In this document: positions 7,441 through 13,810 of the stretch, in pieces
Position numbering within the stretch: position 1 is the stretch's first letter
Layout of the letters: each line of letters begins with the position of its first letter
DNA from: Chitinophagales bacterium
GTDB lineage: Bacteria; Bacteroidota; Bacteroidia; Chitinophagales; Chitinophagaceae
Direction of reading: 5' to 3'
Assembly: GCA_013297995.1 (NCBI GenBank)
Contig: JAAFJB010000012.1
Location: 1 to 55,654 of the forward strand
Length of the DNA: 55,654 bases
Notes under the pieces: generated by a model
Told to the model about the DNA's origin: nothing
Database searches by the model: none
The model's input: the letters and a program-made list of their open reading frames with translations, nothing else
Made by a program: the position numbers and the translations under genes

Positions 7441-7476
7441 AAACAAAGTACTTAGCAACTGCTAAGTACTTTGTTT
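7441..7476 (+). terminator. Long perfect hairpin after tuf (probable terminator)
   Basis: AAACAAAGTACTTAGC (7441-7456) is perfectly complementary to GCTAAGTACTTTGTTT (7461-7476) with loop AACT. This gives a 16-bp stem ending in a T-rich 3' side. It lacks a long uninterrupted U-run, so it may also act as an mRNA 3'-end stabiliser or processing site between tuf and tRNA-Trp. Confidence 0.75.
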
Positions 7477-7517
7477 ATAAAAGGAGTTCTTTGTGCGTTT
7501 CTATAGTTAATTTACAC

Positions 7518-7588
7518 ACGGGCATGGTGCAACGGTAGCATACGGGTCTCCAAAACCTTTGATCTGGGTTCGAATCCTAGTGCCCGTG
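7518..7588 (+). tRNA. tRNA-Trp (anticodon CCA)
   Basis: 71 nt. The acceptor ACGGGCA pairs with TGCCCGT, the anticodon loop CTCCAAA carries CCA, and the T-arm is CTGGGTTCGAATCCTAG. The place directly before secE-nusG is seen in many bacteria. Confidence 0.96.
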
Positions 7589-7742
7589 CAATTTTTCAGT
7601 CATCTAATAGCAGGTAGTTACAAAATAATAACTGCGGAATTAGAATTTACTTTAAAAGAAATGAGACCCAACCCAATGAACTTTGTTATAGCATGAATGC
7701 AAATAGCTCAGTTCACAAATACTAATCTCAAAAAATCTTGCA

Positions 7743-7937
7743 ATGAATAAAATTTCATTATACTTCAAAGAAAGCTACAGCGAATTGCTTGAAAAAGTAA
7801 CCTGGCCTTCATGGATGCAATTACAACAAAGTACTGTAATTGTATTAGTAGCCACTGTAATTATAACCGCAATGGTTTGGATTATGGATTTTTCAAGTAA
7901 CCAGTTATTGAAGTTAGTATACTCATTATTTAAGTAA
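7743..7937 (+). CDS. secE: Preprotein translocase subunit SecE
   Basis: A 64-residue inner-membrane protein that clamps SecY in the general secretion channel. It has the conserved amphipathic segment SYSELLEKVTWPSWMQLQQS followed by one transmembrane helix (about residues 31-54). This is the single-TM form usual outside enterobacteria. It is tightly linked to nusG, which starts 7 bp later, so the two form one operon. The 154-nt spacer behind tRNA-Trp shows no clear promoter, so transcription may come from the tRNA side. Confidence 0.95.
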   Translation: MNKISLYFKESYSELLEKVTWPSWMQLQQSTVIVLVATVIITAMVWIMDFSSNQLLKLVYSLFK

Positions 7938-7944
7938 AATTCTC

Positions 7945-8544
7945 ATGGAAGCAGTTGCAACAGTTGAGGCCAATATAGTACCACAGCAAGAAACCAAATG
8001 GTATGTGCTTAGAGTAGTAAGTGGAAAAGAGCGTAAAGTGAAGGAATACCTAGATAAAGATATTATACGCAGCGGTTGGCAGGAAGTGATCAAGCAGATT
8101 TTCCTCCCCATGGAAAAAGTATACAAAGTGCAGAACGGAAAGAAGGTAATGCGCGAAAAAAACTACTTCCCAGGCTATGTAATGATGGAAGTGTTAGAAG
8201 GCAAATTGAATGATGATATGGTTCAACATATCAGTAATATCACCAATGTAATGCACTTTCTTACTGATGGAAAAGGCTCTAAAGGAAATATCATTTGTTT
8301 GCGTAAGGCCGAAGTAAATAAGATGTTAGGAAAGGTAGACGAGATGAATGATATGGGTGTTACCATGAGTGAGCCGTTTATTGTAGGTGAAACCATCAAA
8401 ATTATTGAAGGGCCGTTTAACGACTTTAATGGGGTTATTGAAGAAGTAAACGACGAAAAGAAAAAATTAAAAGTAACCGTTAAGATATTTGGTAGATCTA
8501 CTCCTGTAGAATTAAATTATATGCAGGTTGAAAAGTTATCTTAA
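7945..8544 (+). CDS. nusG: Transcription termination/antitermination factor NusG
   Basis: 199 residues. The NGN domain starts TKWYVLRVVSGKERKVKEYL (about residue 16) and includes the NYFPGYVMMEV segment. The C-terminal KOW domain has VGETIKIIEGPFNDFNGVIE (about 149-168) and ends VELNYMQVEKLS. It binds RNA polymerase, raises processivity and links it to Rho or the ribosome. It follows secE by 7 bp and is closed by a strong terminator. In most bacteria rplK follows directly, but here three sugar-modification genes intervene. Confidence 0.96.
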   Translation: MEAVATVEANIVPQQETKWYVLRVVSGKERKVKEYLDKDIIRSGWQEVIKQIFLPMEKVYKVQNGKKVMREKNYFPGYVMMEVLEGKLNDDMVQHISNITNVMHFLTDGKGSKGNIICLRKAEVNKMLGKVDEMNDMGVTMSEPFIVGETIKIIEGPFNDFNGVIEEVNDEKKKLKVTVKIFGRSTPVELNYMQVEKLS

Positions 8545-8560
8545 TAAGTTAAACTCGTTT

Positions 8561-8596
8561 AAAAGCCACTTTGCAAATTGTAAAGTGGCTTTTTTA
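8561..8596 (+). terminator. Intrinsic terminator after nusG
   Basis: AAAAGCCACTTT (8561-8572) pairs perfectly with AAAGTGGCTTTT (8582-8593), loop GCAAATTGT, followed by further T. It separates nusG from the inserted glycan genes. Confidence 0.92.
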
Positions 8597-8677
8597 ATTA
8601 AATTTTAATATCTTTATATTCTAAAGTGAGTACTGGCTTAAATTTCTAGTGCTGTATTCTCTTCTAAATTTAACTTC

Positions 8678-9526
8678 ATGCGTGTTGCACATTTGATTGT
8701 AACCTATACAAATCCTGCTCAAACCGAAAGAATGATCAGGCAAATGCAAGATCCTGATTTCGATTTCTATATACATGTTGATGCAAAACTGCCCATTTCC
8801 GAACATGAATACCTTGCAAAAATCCCTAATGTATATTTAATAAAAAATAGAATCAAAGTGCAATGGGCTGCTTTTAGTACCATGCAGGCTGTTTTTAATG
8901 CATCACAAGAAATCTTAGATTCTGCTAGAACCTATGATTTTATTTGTTTAATGAGTGGCCAAGACTATCCCATTAAATCTACTGAGCAAATGAAATGCTT
9001 TTTTAATGAAAGAAAAGGCAAATTATTAATGAAATACAGGGCTTTTGAAGGCGAGTGGGAAGAAGGAATGGAGCGGGTGAATAAAATTTTCTTAACCAAC
9101 TATGCATTTAAAGGGCAATACCTATTAGAAAAGGCATTGAATTGGCTATTCCCCAACCGTAAATTACCTGAGGGGATGAAGTTTTACGGCAGTTCTATGT
9201 TTTGGGCTTTATCTCCAGATGCCATAGAATATGTATTGAATACGGTGAATAGAGACGCTAGAATGAAACGTTTTTTTTATTTTACATGGGCTTCGGATGA
9301 ATTTTTATTTCAAACCGTATTGTTAAATTCGCATTTTGCCGATCAGGTAGTAAATGAGAATTGCCATTACTATAAACATCCTCCAAAAACACCCAGCCCC
9401 AAAACATTTACCAACGACGATTTTGATGATATAATGGCTTCAGATAGAATGTATGCACGTAAATTTGATATGTTGAAATCGCCTGAATTACTAGATAGAA
9501 TAGACGCTTTATTACAAAATTCCTGA
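8678..9526 (+). CDS. GT14-family glycosyltransferase (core-2/I-branching beta-1,6-GlcNAc-transferase-like)
   Basis: 282 residues with the bacterial GT14 pattern: MRVAHLIVTYTNPAQTERMI at the N-terminus, FYIHVDAKLPIS, then the signature FICLMSGQDYPIKS near residue 90. GSSMFWALSPDAIEYVLN and ASDEFLFQTVLLNS follow, the latter holding the acidic residues expected in the active site. The family moves GlcNAc or xylose-type sugars onto glycan acceptors; donor and acceptor here are unknown. No signal peptide or TM segment is visible, so it is cytoplasmic or peripheral. It has a paralogue at 43643. A near-consensus TATCTTTA at 8609-8616 may be its promoter. It opens a three-gene cassette inserted between nusG and rplK. 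Confidence 0.85.
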   Translation: MRVAHLIVTYTNPAQTERMIRQMQDPDFDFYIHVDAKLPISEHEYLAKIPNVYLIKNRIKVQWAAFSTMQAVFNASQEILDSARTYDFICLMSGQDYPIKSTEQMKCFFNERKGKLLMKYRAFEGEWEEGMERVNKIFLTNYAFKGQYLLEKALNWLFPNRKLPEGMKFYGSSMFWALSPDAIEYVLNTVNRDARMKRFFYFTWASDEFLFQTVLLNSHFADQVVNENCHYYKHPPKTPSPKTFTNDDFDDIMASDRMYARKFDMLKSPELLDRIDALLQNS

Positions 9527-9548
9527 AAATTAAAAACAATAGTAGCTG

Positions 9549-9932
9549 ATGGCATACCTAATTAATTTGGTTAACTTTAAAGACACACGCGGAGAATTAA
9601 CGGTACTAGATAATGCTGAACGATTGTTGCCGTTTAAAATTAAGCGTGTATTTTATATATACCGCGTAGATGAGTCGGTAAGGGGTGGTCATAGACACCA
9701 TGAAACCATACAAGCTGCCATTTGTATCAATGGAACTTGTGCGGTTTGGAATGATGATGGTGAGCAGCAAACAGAGTTTTTATTAGATACTCCTTCCAAA
9801 TGTTTAATTTTAGAATCGAAAGACTGGCATAAAATGTATAAATTCTCACCAGATGCAGTATTGCTGGTATTTGCATCTACTACTTTTGATTCTTCCGATT
9901 ATATTTATGAACCTTATCCCTCCAAAGCATGA
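9549..9932 (+). CDS. FdtA/QdtA-like dTDP-4-oxo-6-deoxyhexose 3,4-ketoisomerase (WxcM-like cupin)
   Basis: A 127-residue single cupin. The family motif reads [11 protein letters not shown] (residues 45-55), matching the RGxHxHxxxxQ of FdtA, QdtA and WxcM C-terminal domains. These enzymes isomerise dTDP-4-oxo-6-deoxyglucose to a 3-oxo sugar, the step before 3-amination. The next gene, overlapping by ATGA, encodes a DegT-family aminotransferase, the usual partner (FdtB/QdtB). The pair would make a 3-amino-3,6-dideoxyhexose such as Fuc3N or Qui3N. Neither rmlA/rmlB nor an acetyltransferase is adjacent, so precursors must come from elsewhere. Galacto versus gluco outcome cannot be read from the sequence. 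Confidence 0.85.
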   Translation: MAYLINLVNFKDTRGELTVLDNAERLLPFKIKRVFYIYRVDESVRGGHRHHETIQAAICINGTCAVWNDDGEQQTEFLLDTPSKCLILESKDWHKMYKFSPDAVLLVFASTTFDSSDYIYEPYPSKA

Positions 9933-11014
9933 TTCCTTACGATGATCTCGCTAAAGTAAACGAGAAATATGCACTCTTGTTTGAGAAAAAATTCAGTCAG
10001 TTTTTAACCAAAGGTTGGTATGTATTAGGGGATGCGGTGAAACAGTTTCAGGAAGAATTTGCTGCCTATCAAAAGATGAATCATTGTGTAGGGGTAGCCA
10101 ATGGATTGGATGCACTTATTCTTGCACTATGGGCTTTGCATTTGCCTAAAGGGTCAGAAGTAATTGTTCCAGCCAACACTTATATTGCATCTATTATTTC
10201 TATCCTCCATGCGGGGCATATTCCAGTTTTGGTTGAGCCGGATATTCATACCTACAATATTGATCCCTCCAAGGTTGAAGAAGCCATCACCTCAAAAACA
10301 AAAGCCATAATGGTAGTGCATTTGTATGGCAAATGTTGTGAAATGGATCCAATTAAGGAGATGGCAGATAGGCATGGGTTGCATATAATTGAAGATTGTG
10401 CACAAGCGCATGGGGCTACTTATAAAGGTCAACTAGCAGGCAGTTTTGGCATAATGAGCGGCTTTAGTTTTTATCCCAGTAAAAATCTAGGCGCTTTGGG
10501 CGATGCGGGGGCCGTGCTTACGAATGACCCTGCTTTGTGTGAAGATCTTAAAATGATTCGAAATTACGGATCACATGGAAAGTATTACAATGAAGTGGTG
10601 GGATACAATAGTCGCCTGGATGAATTACAAGCTGCGTTGTTAAGCATCAAATTGCCCTACCTTAATTTTGTGAATGCGCATAAGCGAAAACTGGCCAAAA
10701 TTTACCTGGAAAATTTAAAATCTGATTTTATATTACCTGTAGTACACGAAGATTACCAAGATGTGTATCATATTTTTAATATTCGCCATCCTGAGCGGGA
10801 ACCTTTGAGGGCATATCTGTTAAAGCTGGGTATAGGCACAGAAATTCATTATCCTGTACCTCCTAATAAGCAGAAAGCAATGCAAAAAACGCTAGGGCAT
10901 TTAAATTTCCCCATATCCGAGGAAATTCACGCAACAACACTTAGCTTACCCATCTCTTCTTGTCACTCTGAATTAGATATTGAGCGGGTTATTGATGCAC
11001 TGAATGCATTTTAA
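9929..11014 (+). CDS. DegT/DnrJ/EryC1/StrS-family sugar aminotransferase
   Basis: 361-residue PLP-dependent nucleotide-sugar aminotransferase. GLDALILAL lies at about residue 59, the cofactor-binding segment [15 protein letters not shown] contains D156, and the Schiff-base lysine K185 lies in [16 protein letters not shown]. The substrate loop [20 protein letters not shown] and the family-typical LDELQAALL follow. It overlaps the ketoisomerase by 4 bp, implying coupled translation. By analogy with FdtB/QdtB it would transfer an amino group from glutamate to C3 of the oxo sugar. No terminator is seen between it and the rplK promoter, so read-through into the ribosomal operon is possible. Confidence 0.9.
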   Translation: MIPYDDLAKVNEKYALLFEKKFSQFLTKGWYVLGDAVKQFQEEFAAYQKMNHCVGVANGLDALILALWALHLPKGSEVIVPANTYIASIISILHAGHIPVLVEPDIHTYNIDPSKVEEAITSKTKAIMVVHLYGKCCEMDPIKEMADRHGLHIIEDCAQAHGATYKGQLAGSFGIMSGFSFYPSKNLGALGDAGAVLTNDPALCEDLKMIRNYGSHGKYYNEVVGYNSRLDELQAALLSIKLPYLNFVNAHKRKLAKIYLENLKSDFILPVVHEDYQDVYHIFNIRHPEREPLRAYLLKLGIGTEIHYPVPPNKQKAMQKTLGHLNFPISEEIHATTLSLPISSCHSELDIERVIDALNAF

Positions 11015-11049
11015 GGATAGAAAATAATTATTTTTTAATTTATTTCCCC

Positions 11050-11057
11050 TACCTTTG
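11050..11057 (+). promoter_or_regulatory. Promoter -7 element of the rplKAJL operon
   Basis: TACCTTTG, an exact TANNTTTG match, lies 88 nt before the rplK ATG and 35 nt after the aminotransferase stop. The -33 region is only T-rich. It allows the ribosomal protein genes to be expressed independently of the inserted cassette. Confidence 0.65.
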
Positions 11058-11100
11058 CCGCCCCAAAAGTTCTTTTTCGAAAGAGCGATTGAATTTGGGA

Positions 11101-11119
11101 GTCTCGAATAATTCGGGAC
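11101..11119 (+). promoter_or_regulatory. Hairpin in the rplK leader (possible L1/L11 operator)
   Basis: GTCTCGAA (11101-11108), loop TAA, TTCGGGAC (11112-11119): an 8-bp stem with one G-U pair, 26 nt before the rplK ATG. L1 represses rplKA by binding the leader in E. coli. Whether this hairpin is such an operator is inferred from position only. Confidence 0.4.
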
Positions 11120-11145
11120 GCTATTACCAATTAAATCAAATAAAA

Positions 11146-11589
11146 ATGGCAAAAGAAATCTCAGGCTTTGTGAAGCTGCAGGTTAAAGGTGGTCAAGCCA
11201 ACCCTGCGCCTCCAGTAGGTCCAGCACTCGGTTCTAAGGGTGTAAACATTATGGAGTTCTGTAAGCAATTTAATGCTAGAACCCAAGACAAAATGGGAAA
11301 AGTAGTTCCCGTTTTAATTACTGTTTATACGGATAAGTCTTTCGACTTTATCATTAAAACAGCTCCAGCGGCAGTCCAGTTAATGGAAGCAGCCAAAATT
11401 CAAAAAGGTTCCAAAGAAAGCAATCGTCAGAAAGTGGGTAAAGTTACTTGGGAGCAAGTAGAATTTATTGCCAAAGACAAAATGACTGATCTCAATGCAT
11501 TTACATTAAATAGTGCCATGAGTATGGTAGCTGGTACTGCACGCAGTATGGGCTTAACTGTTGATGGACAAGCCCCTTGGGAAAACTAA
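11146..11589 (+). CDS. rplK: Large ribosomal subunit protein uL11
   Basis: 147 residues, normal for uL11. It begins [20 protein letters not shown], has the hinge proline-rich [20 protein letters not shown], and a C-terminal rRNA-binding domain ending VDGQAPWEN. It binds the GTPase centre of 23S rRNA with L10. The ATG at 11146 is chosen because it gives the conserved N-terminus; an in-frame TTG at 11089 would add 19 unrelated residues from the structured leader. First gene of rplK-rplA-rplJ-rplL. Confidence 0.97.
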   Translation: MAKEISGFVKLQVKGGQANPAPPVGPALGSKGVNIMEFCKQFNARTQDKMGKVVPVLITVYTDKSFDFIIKTAPAAVQLMEAAKIQKGSKESNRQKVGKVTWEQVEFIAKDKMTDLNAFTLNSAMSMVAGTARSMGLTVDGQAPWEN

Positions 11590-11616
11590 TTTATTCACCT
11601 ACTTAACTAATTAAAA

Positions 11617-12309
11617 ATGTCACTTACTAAAAAAAGAAAAGTAGCAGTTACCAAGGTGGATAAATCTAAAGTTTATTCACTTAAGGAAGCATCTGCGCTT
11701 GTAAAAGAAATTAATTGTACCAAATTTGATAGCTCAGTTGATTTGCATATTCGTTTGGGTGTAGATCCTAAGAAAGCCGATCAGCAGGTTCGTGGTACCG
11801 TATCATTGCCACATGGTACTGGTAGAACCAAAAAAGTATTGGTGCTTTGTACACCTGATAAAGAAGCTGCTGCTAAAGAAGCAGGAGCTGATTATATTGG
11901 CTTAGACGAGTTTATCACCAAAATTGAAGGCGGCTGGGTTGATGTGGATGTAATTATTGCCACTCCCGCTGTAATGCCTAAAATAGGTAAATTGGGTAAA
12001 GTATTGGGGCCTCGTAACTTGATGCCGAATCCTAAAACAGGAACGGTAACCAATGATGTTGCAGCTGCAGTAAATGAAGTTAAAGGCGGTAAAATTGCTT
12101 TTAAAGTAGATAAAACTGGGATTGTTCATGCTTCTGTGGGACGTATTTCTTTTTCTCCAGAGAAAATTTCAGAAAATAGTACTGAATTGATTAACGCGAT
12201 TATCAAACTCAAGCCATCTTCTGCAAAAGGCACTTACCTGAAAGGCGTTAGTATGGCTACCACTATGAGTCCGGGTATTGCATTAGACACCAAATCATTA
12301 ATGAACTAA
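11617..12309 (+). CDS. rplA: Large ribosomal subunit protein uL1
   Basis: 230 residues. Conserved segments include [29 protein letters not shown], the L1 signature around [28 protein letters not shown] (about residues 115-141), and the C-terminal [18 protein letters not shown]. It forms the mobile L1 stalk at the E site and is often the repressor of the rplKA mRNA. It starts 27 nt after rplK, in the same operon. Confidence 0.97.
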   Translation: MSLTKKRKVAVTKVDKSKVYSLKEASALVKEINCTKFDSSVDLHIRLGVDPKKADQQVRGTVSLPHGTGRTKKVLVLCTPDKEAAAKEAGADYIGLDEFITKIEGGWVDVDVIIATPAVMPKIGKLGKVLGPRNLMPNPKTGTVTNDVAAAVNEVKGGKIAFKVDKTGIVHASVGRISFSPEKISENSTELINAIIKLKPSSAKGTYLKGVSMATTMSPGIALDTKSLMN

Positions 12310-12354
12310 TCCTGGTGATCAATCTACTTTTAGTAGAGTGAAATGACCCGGGTT
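12308..12354 (+). promoter_or_regulatory. Putative L10-binding leader before rplJ
   Basis: AATCCTGGT (12308-12316) can pair with ACCCGGGTT (12346-12354), eight of nine positions including one G-U. It encloses a 5-bp hairpin TCTAC/GTAGA (12323-12337, loop TTTTA). The fold occupies the rplA-rplJ spacer, where many bacteria carry an autoregulatory L10 leader. The first pairs overlap the rplA stop. Assignment is by position and fold. Confidence 0.45.
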
Positions 12355-12370
12355 TATAAAAAAATTAGTT

Positions 12371-12886
12371 ATGACTAAAGACCAAAAAAATGAAGTAATA
12401 GAAGTACTGAAAGAGAAATTCACGCAGTACAATAACTTCTATATTACTGATACAGAATCACTAAGTGTTGCTCAGGTTACAACTTTACGCAGAACTTGTT
12501 TTGACAAGAACGTAGAAATGAAAGTTGCTAAAAATACATTGATTCGTAAAGCACTTGAATCATTAGATGCAGAAAAATATGCGGGAATTTATGACTCATT
12601 ACATAATGTTACTGCACTATTGTTTTCTGAGAATCCAAAAGAACCTGCGCTAATTATTAGTGCATTTCGTAAGAAGGGCAATGGTGAAAAGCCAGCATTA
12701 AAAGCAGCATTTATTAATGGCGATATTTATACTGGCGATACCAATTTAAAGGCACTCACTCAAATTAAGACAAAGAACGAATTAATTGGAGAAGTAATTG
12801 GGTTGTTGCAATCACCTGCTAAGCGTGTTTTGGCTGCCTTATTGCACCATCATGAGAAGCAGGCTGAGGCTGCAGTTGCTGAGTAA
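12371..12886 (+). CDS. rplJ: Large ribosomal subunit protein uL10
   Basis: 171 residues, normal. The N-terminal domain begins MTKDQKNEVIEVLKEKFTQYNNFYITD and has the conserved VAKNTLIRKAL (about residue 54). The C-terminal helix LIGEVIGLLQSPAKRVLAALLHHHEKQ binds L7/L12 dimers. It forms the base of the L12 stalk. The spacer to rplL (172 nt) is unusually long and contains the AATAAC repeat array. Confidence 0.96.
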   Translation: MTKDQKNEVIEVLKEKFTQYNNFYITDTESLSVAQVTTLRRTCFDKNVEMKVAKNTLIRKALESLDAEKYAGIYDSLHNVTALLFSENPKEPALIISAFRKKGNGEKPALKAAFINGDIYTGDTNLKALTQIKTKNELIGEVIGLLQSPAKRVLAALLHHHEKQAEAAVAE

Positions 12887-12889
12887 TGA

Positions 12890-12970
12890 TTATTAAGTTG
12901 ATTAAGTTATTAAGTTGATTAATCAATAACCCAATAACTAAATAACCCAATAACTGAATAACTCAATACC
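12890..12970. repeat. AATAACNN repeat array plus 17-bp duplication between rplJ and rplL
   Basis: TTATTAAGTTGATTAAG (12890-12906) is repeated at 12907-12922 with its last base changed. It is followed by six exact period-8 AATAAC units starting at 12925, 12933, 12941, 12949, 12957 and 12965 (the last is AATACC). The junction contains the palindrome TTGATTAATCAA, so GTTATT and AATAAC parts could fold back on one another in the mRNA. Confidence 0.85.
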
Positions 12971-13058
12971 CCAGACCTAAGGGAAAATATAGGTCAATTT
13001 TTTTAAACCCTCCGTCGGATTCACAAACGAAAATGAAGACGGAAAAAATTTAATTATC

Positions 13059-13433
13059 ATGGCAGACTTAAAAGCATTGGCCGAAACATTAGTAGGCTTA
13101 ACAGTAAAAGAAGTACAAGAATTAGCTGATGTATTAAAAGCTGATTACGGTATTGAACCAGCTGCTGCGGCAGTAGTTGTAGCTAGTGGCGATGGCGGCG
13201 GAGCTGCTGTTGTTGAAGAGAAAACAGCTTTTGATGTTATTCTCGTAAGCGGCGGCCCTAGCAAATTAGGCGTAGTTAAAATTGTAAAAGAGTTAACAGG
13301 TCTTGGCTTGAAAGAAGCCAAAGATTTAGTTGATGGAGCACCTAAGGCAGTAAAAGAAGCAGTTTCAAAAGCAGAAGCTGAAGATGTTGCAGCTAAATTA
13401 AAAGAAGCAGGTGCTGAAGTAGAAATCAAGTAA
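13059..13433 (+). CDS. rplL: Large ribosomal subunit protein bL12 (L7/L12)
   Basis: 124 residues. The N-terminal dimerisation domain is [26 protein letters not shown], followed by a short Ala/Gly-rich hinge (about residues 33-52). The C-terminal factor-binding domain has [20 protein letters not shown] and [16 protein letters not shown]. It forms the flexible stalk that recruits EF-Tu and EF-G. A strong terminator follows. Confidence 0.97.
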   Translation: MADLKALAETLVGLTVKEVQELADVLKADYGIEPAAAAVVVASGDGGGAAVVEEKTAFDVILVSGGPSKLGVVKIVKELTGLGLKEAKDLVDGAPKAVKEAVSKAEAEDVAAKLKEAGAEVEIK

Positions 13434-13456
13434 TTTTTACAAAATTCAATATTATT

Positions 13457-13496
13457 AACCCTTCCTCAATATAGTTGAGGGAGGGTTTTTATTTTG
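13457..13496 (+). terminator. Intrinsic terminator after rplL
   Basis: AACCCTTCCTCAA (13457-13469) pairs with TTGAGGGAGGGTT (13475-13487): a 13-bp stem with one G-U, loop TATAG, then a T-rich tail. It ends the ribosomal protein operon before rpoB. Confidence 0.92.
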
Positions 13497-13642
13497 TGAG
13501 TGGTGAGAAAATTATTCTTAATAAACTAAGCAGCGGGTGCGCAATGTTGATGGGTAAGAAAGGGTTATTTAGCTAAAAATAGCCAATACTGAGCTTAAAT
13601 CGTTAATTTATCCCCAAATACCAGTTTGGCGTAAAATTTGTT
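13497..13642. other. Spacer between the rplL terminator and the rpoB promoter
   Basis: About 145 bases with no open reading frame of note, no RNA gene and no repeat that I can recognise. The whole rplL-rpoB gap is 377 bases: terminator, this spacer, the rpoB promoter and a leader of roughly 130 nt. Confidence 0.5.
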
Positions 13643-13672
13643 TTTGCGATTGTAATACATTCCCTAACTTTG
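13643..13672 (+). promoter_or_regulatory. Promoter of rpoBC
   Basis: TTTG at 13643-13646, an 18-nt spacer, and TAACTTTG at 13665-13672: both elements match the phylum consensus. The resulting leader of roughly 130 nt contains the palindrome AAAACCGGTTTT (13791-13802) just before the rpoB ATG. Confidence 0.8.
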
Positions 13673-13810
13673 CCATCCTTAATTTTGGGCAATTTAGCGG
13701 GTGGACATTTTTATCATAGCGTTTGAATGATGGATGCGCCGATTGTACGTTAATAGAATGTTACAGTTCTACCCAATATTTTATCGTATCAAAACCGGTT
13801 TTACATTAAT

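Noticed and set aside
8678..11014. The nusG-rplK cassette as an IS-borne or transposon insertion
   Set aside because: No transposase, terminal inverted repeat or target duplication can be found at either side. Kept as an insertion of unknown mechanism.
11089..11145. N-terminal extension of L11 from a TTG
   Set aside because: The added residues are encoded by the leader hairpin and are not part of the L11 family, which begins MAKEISGF here.
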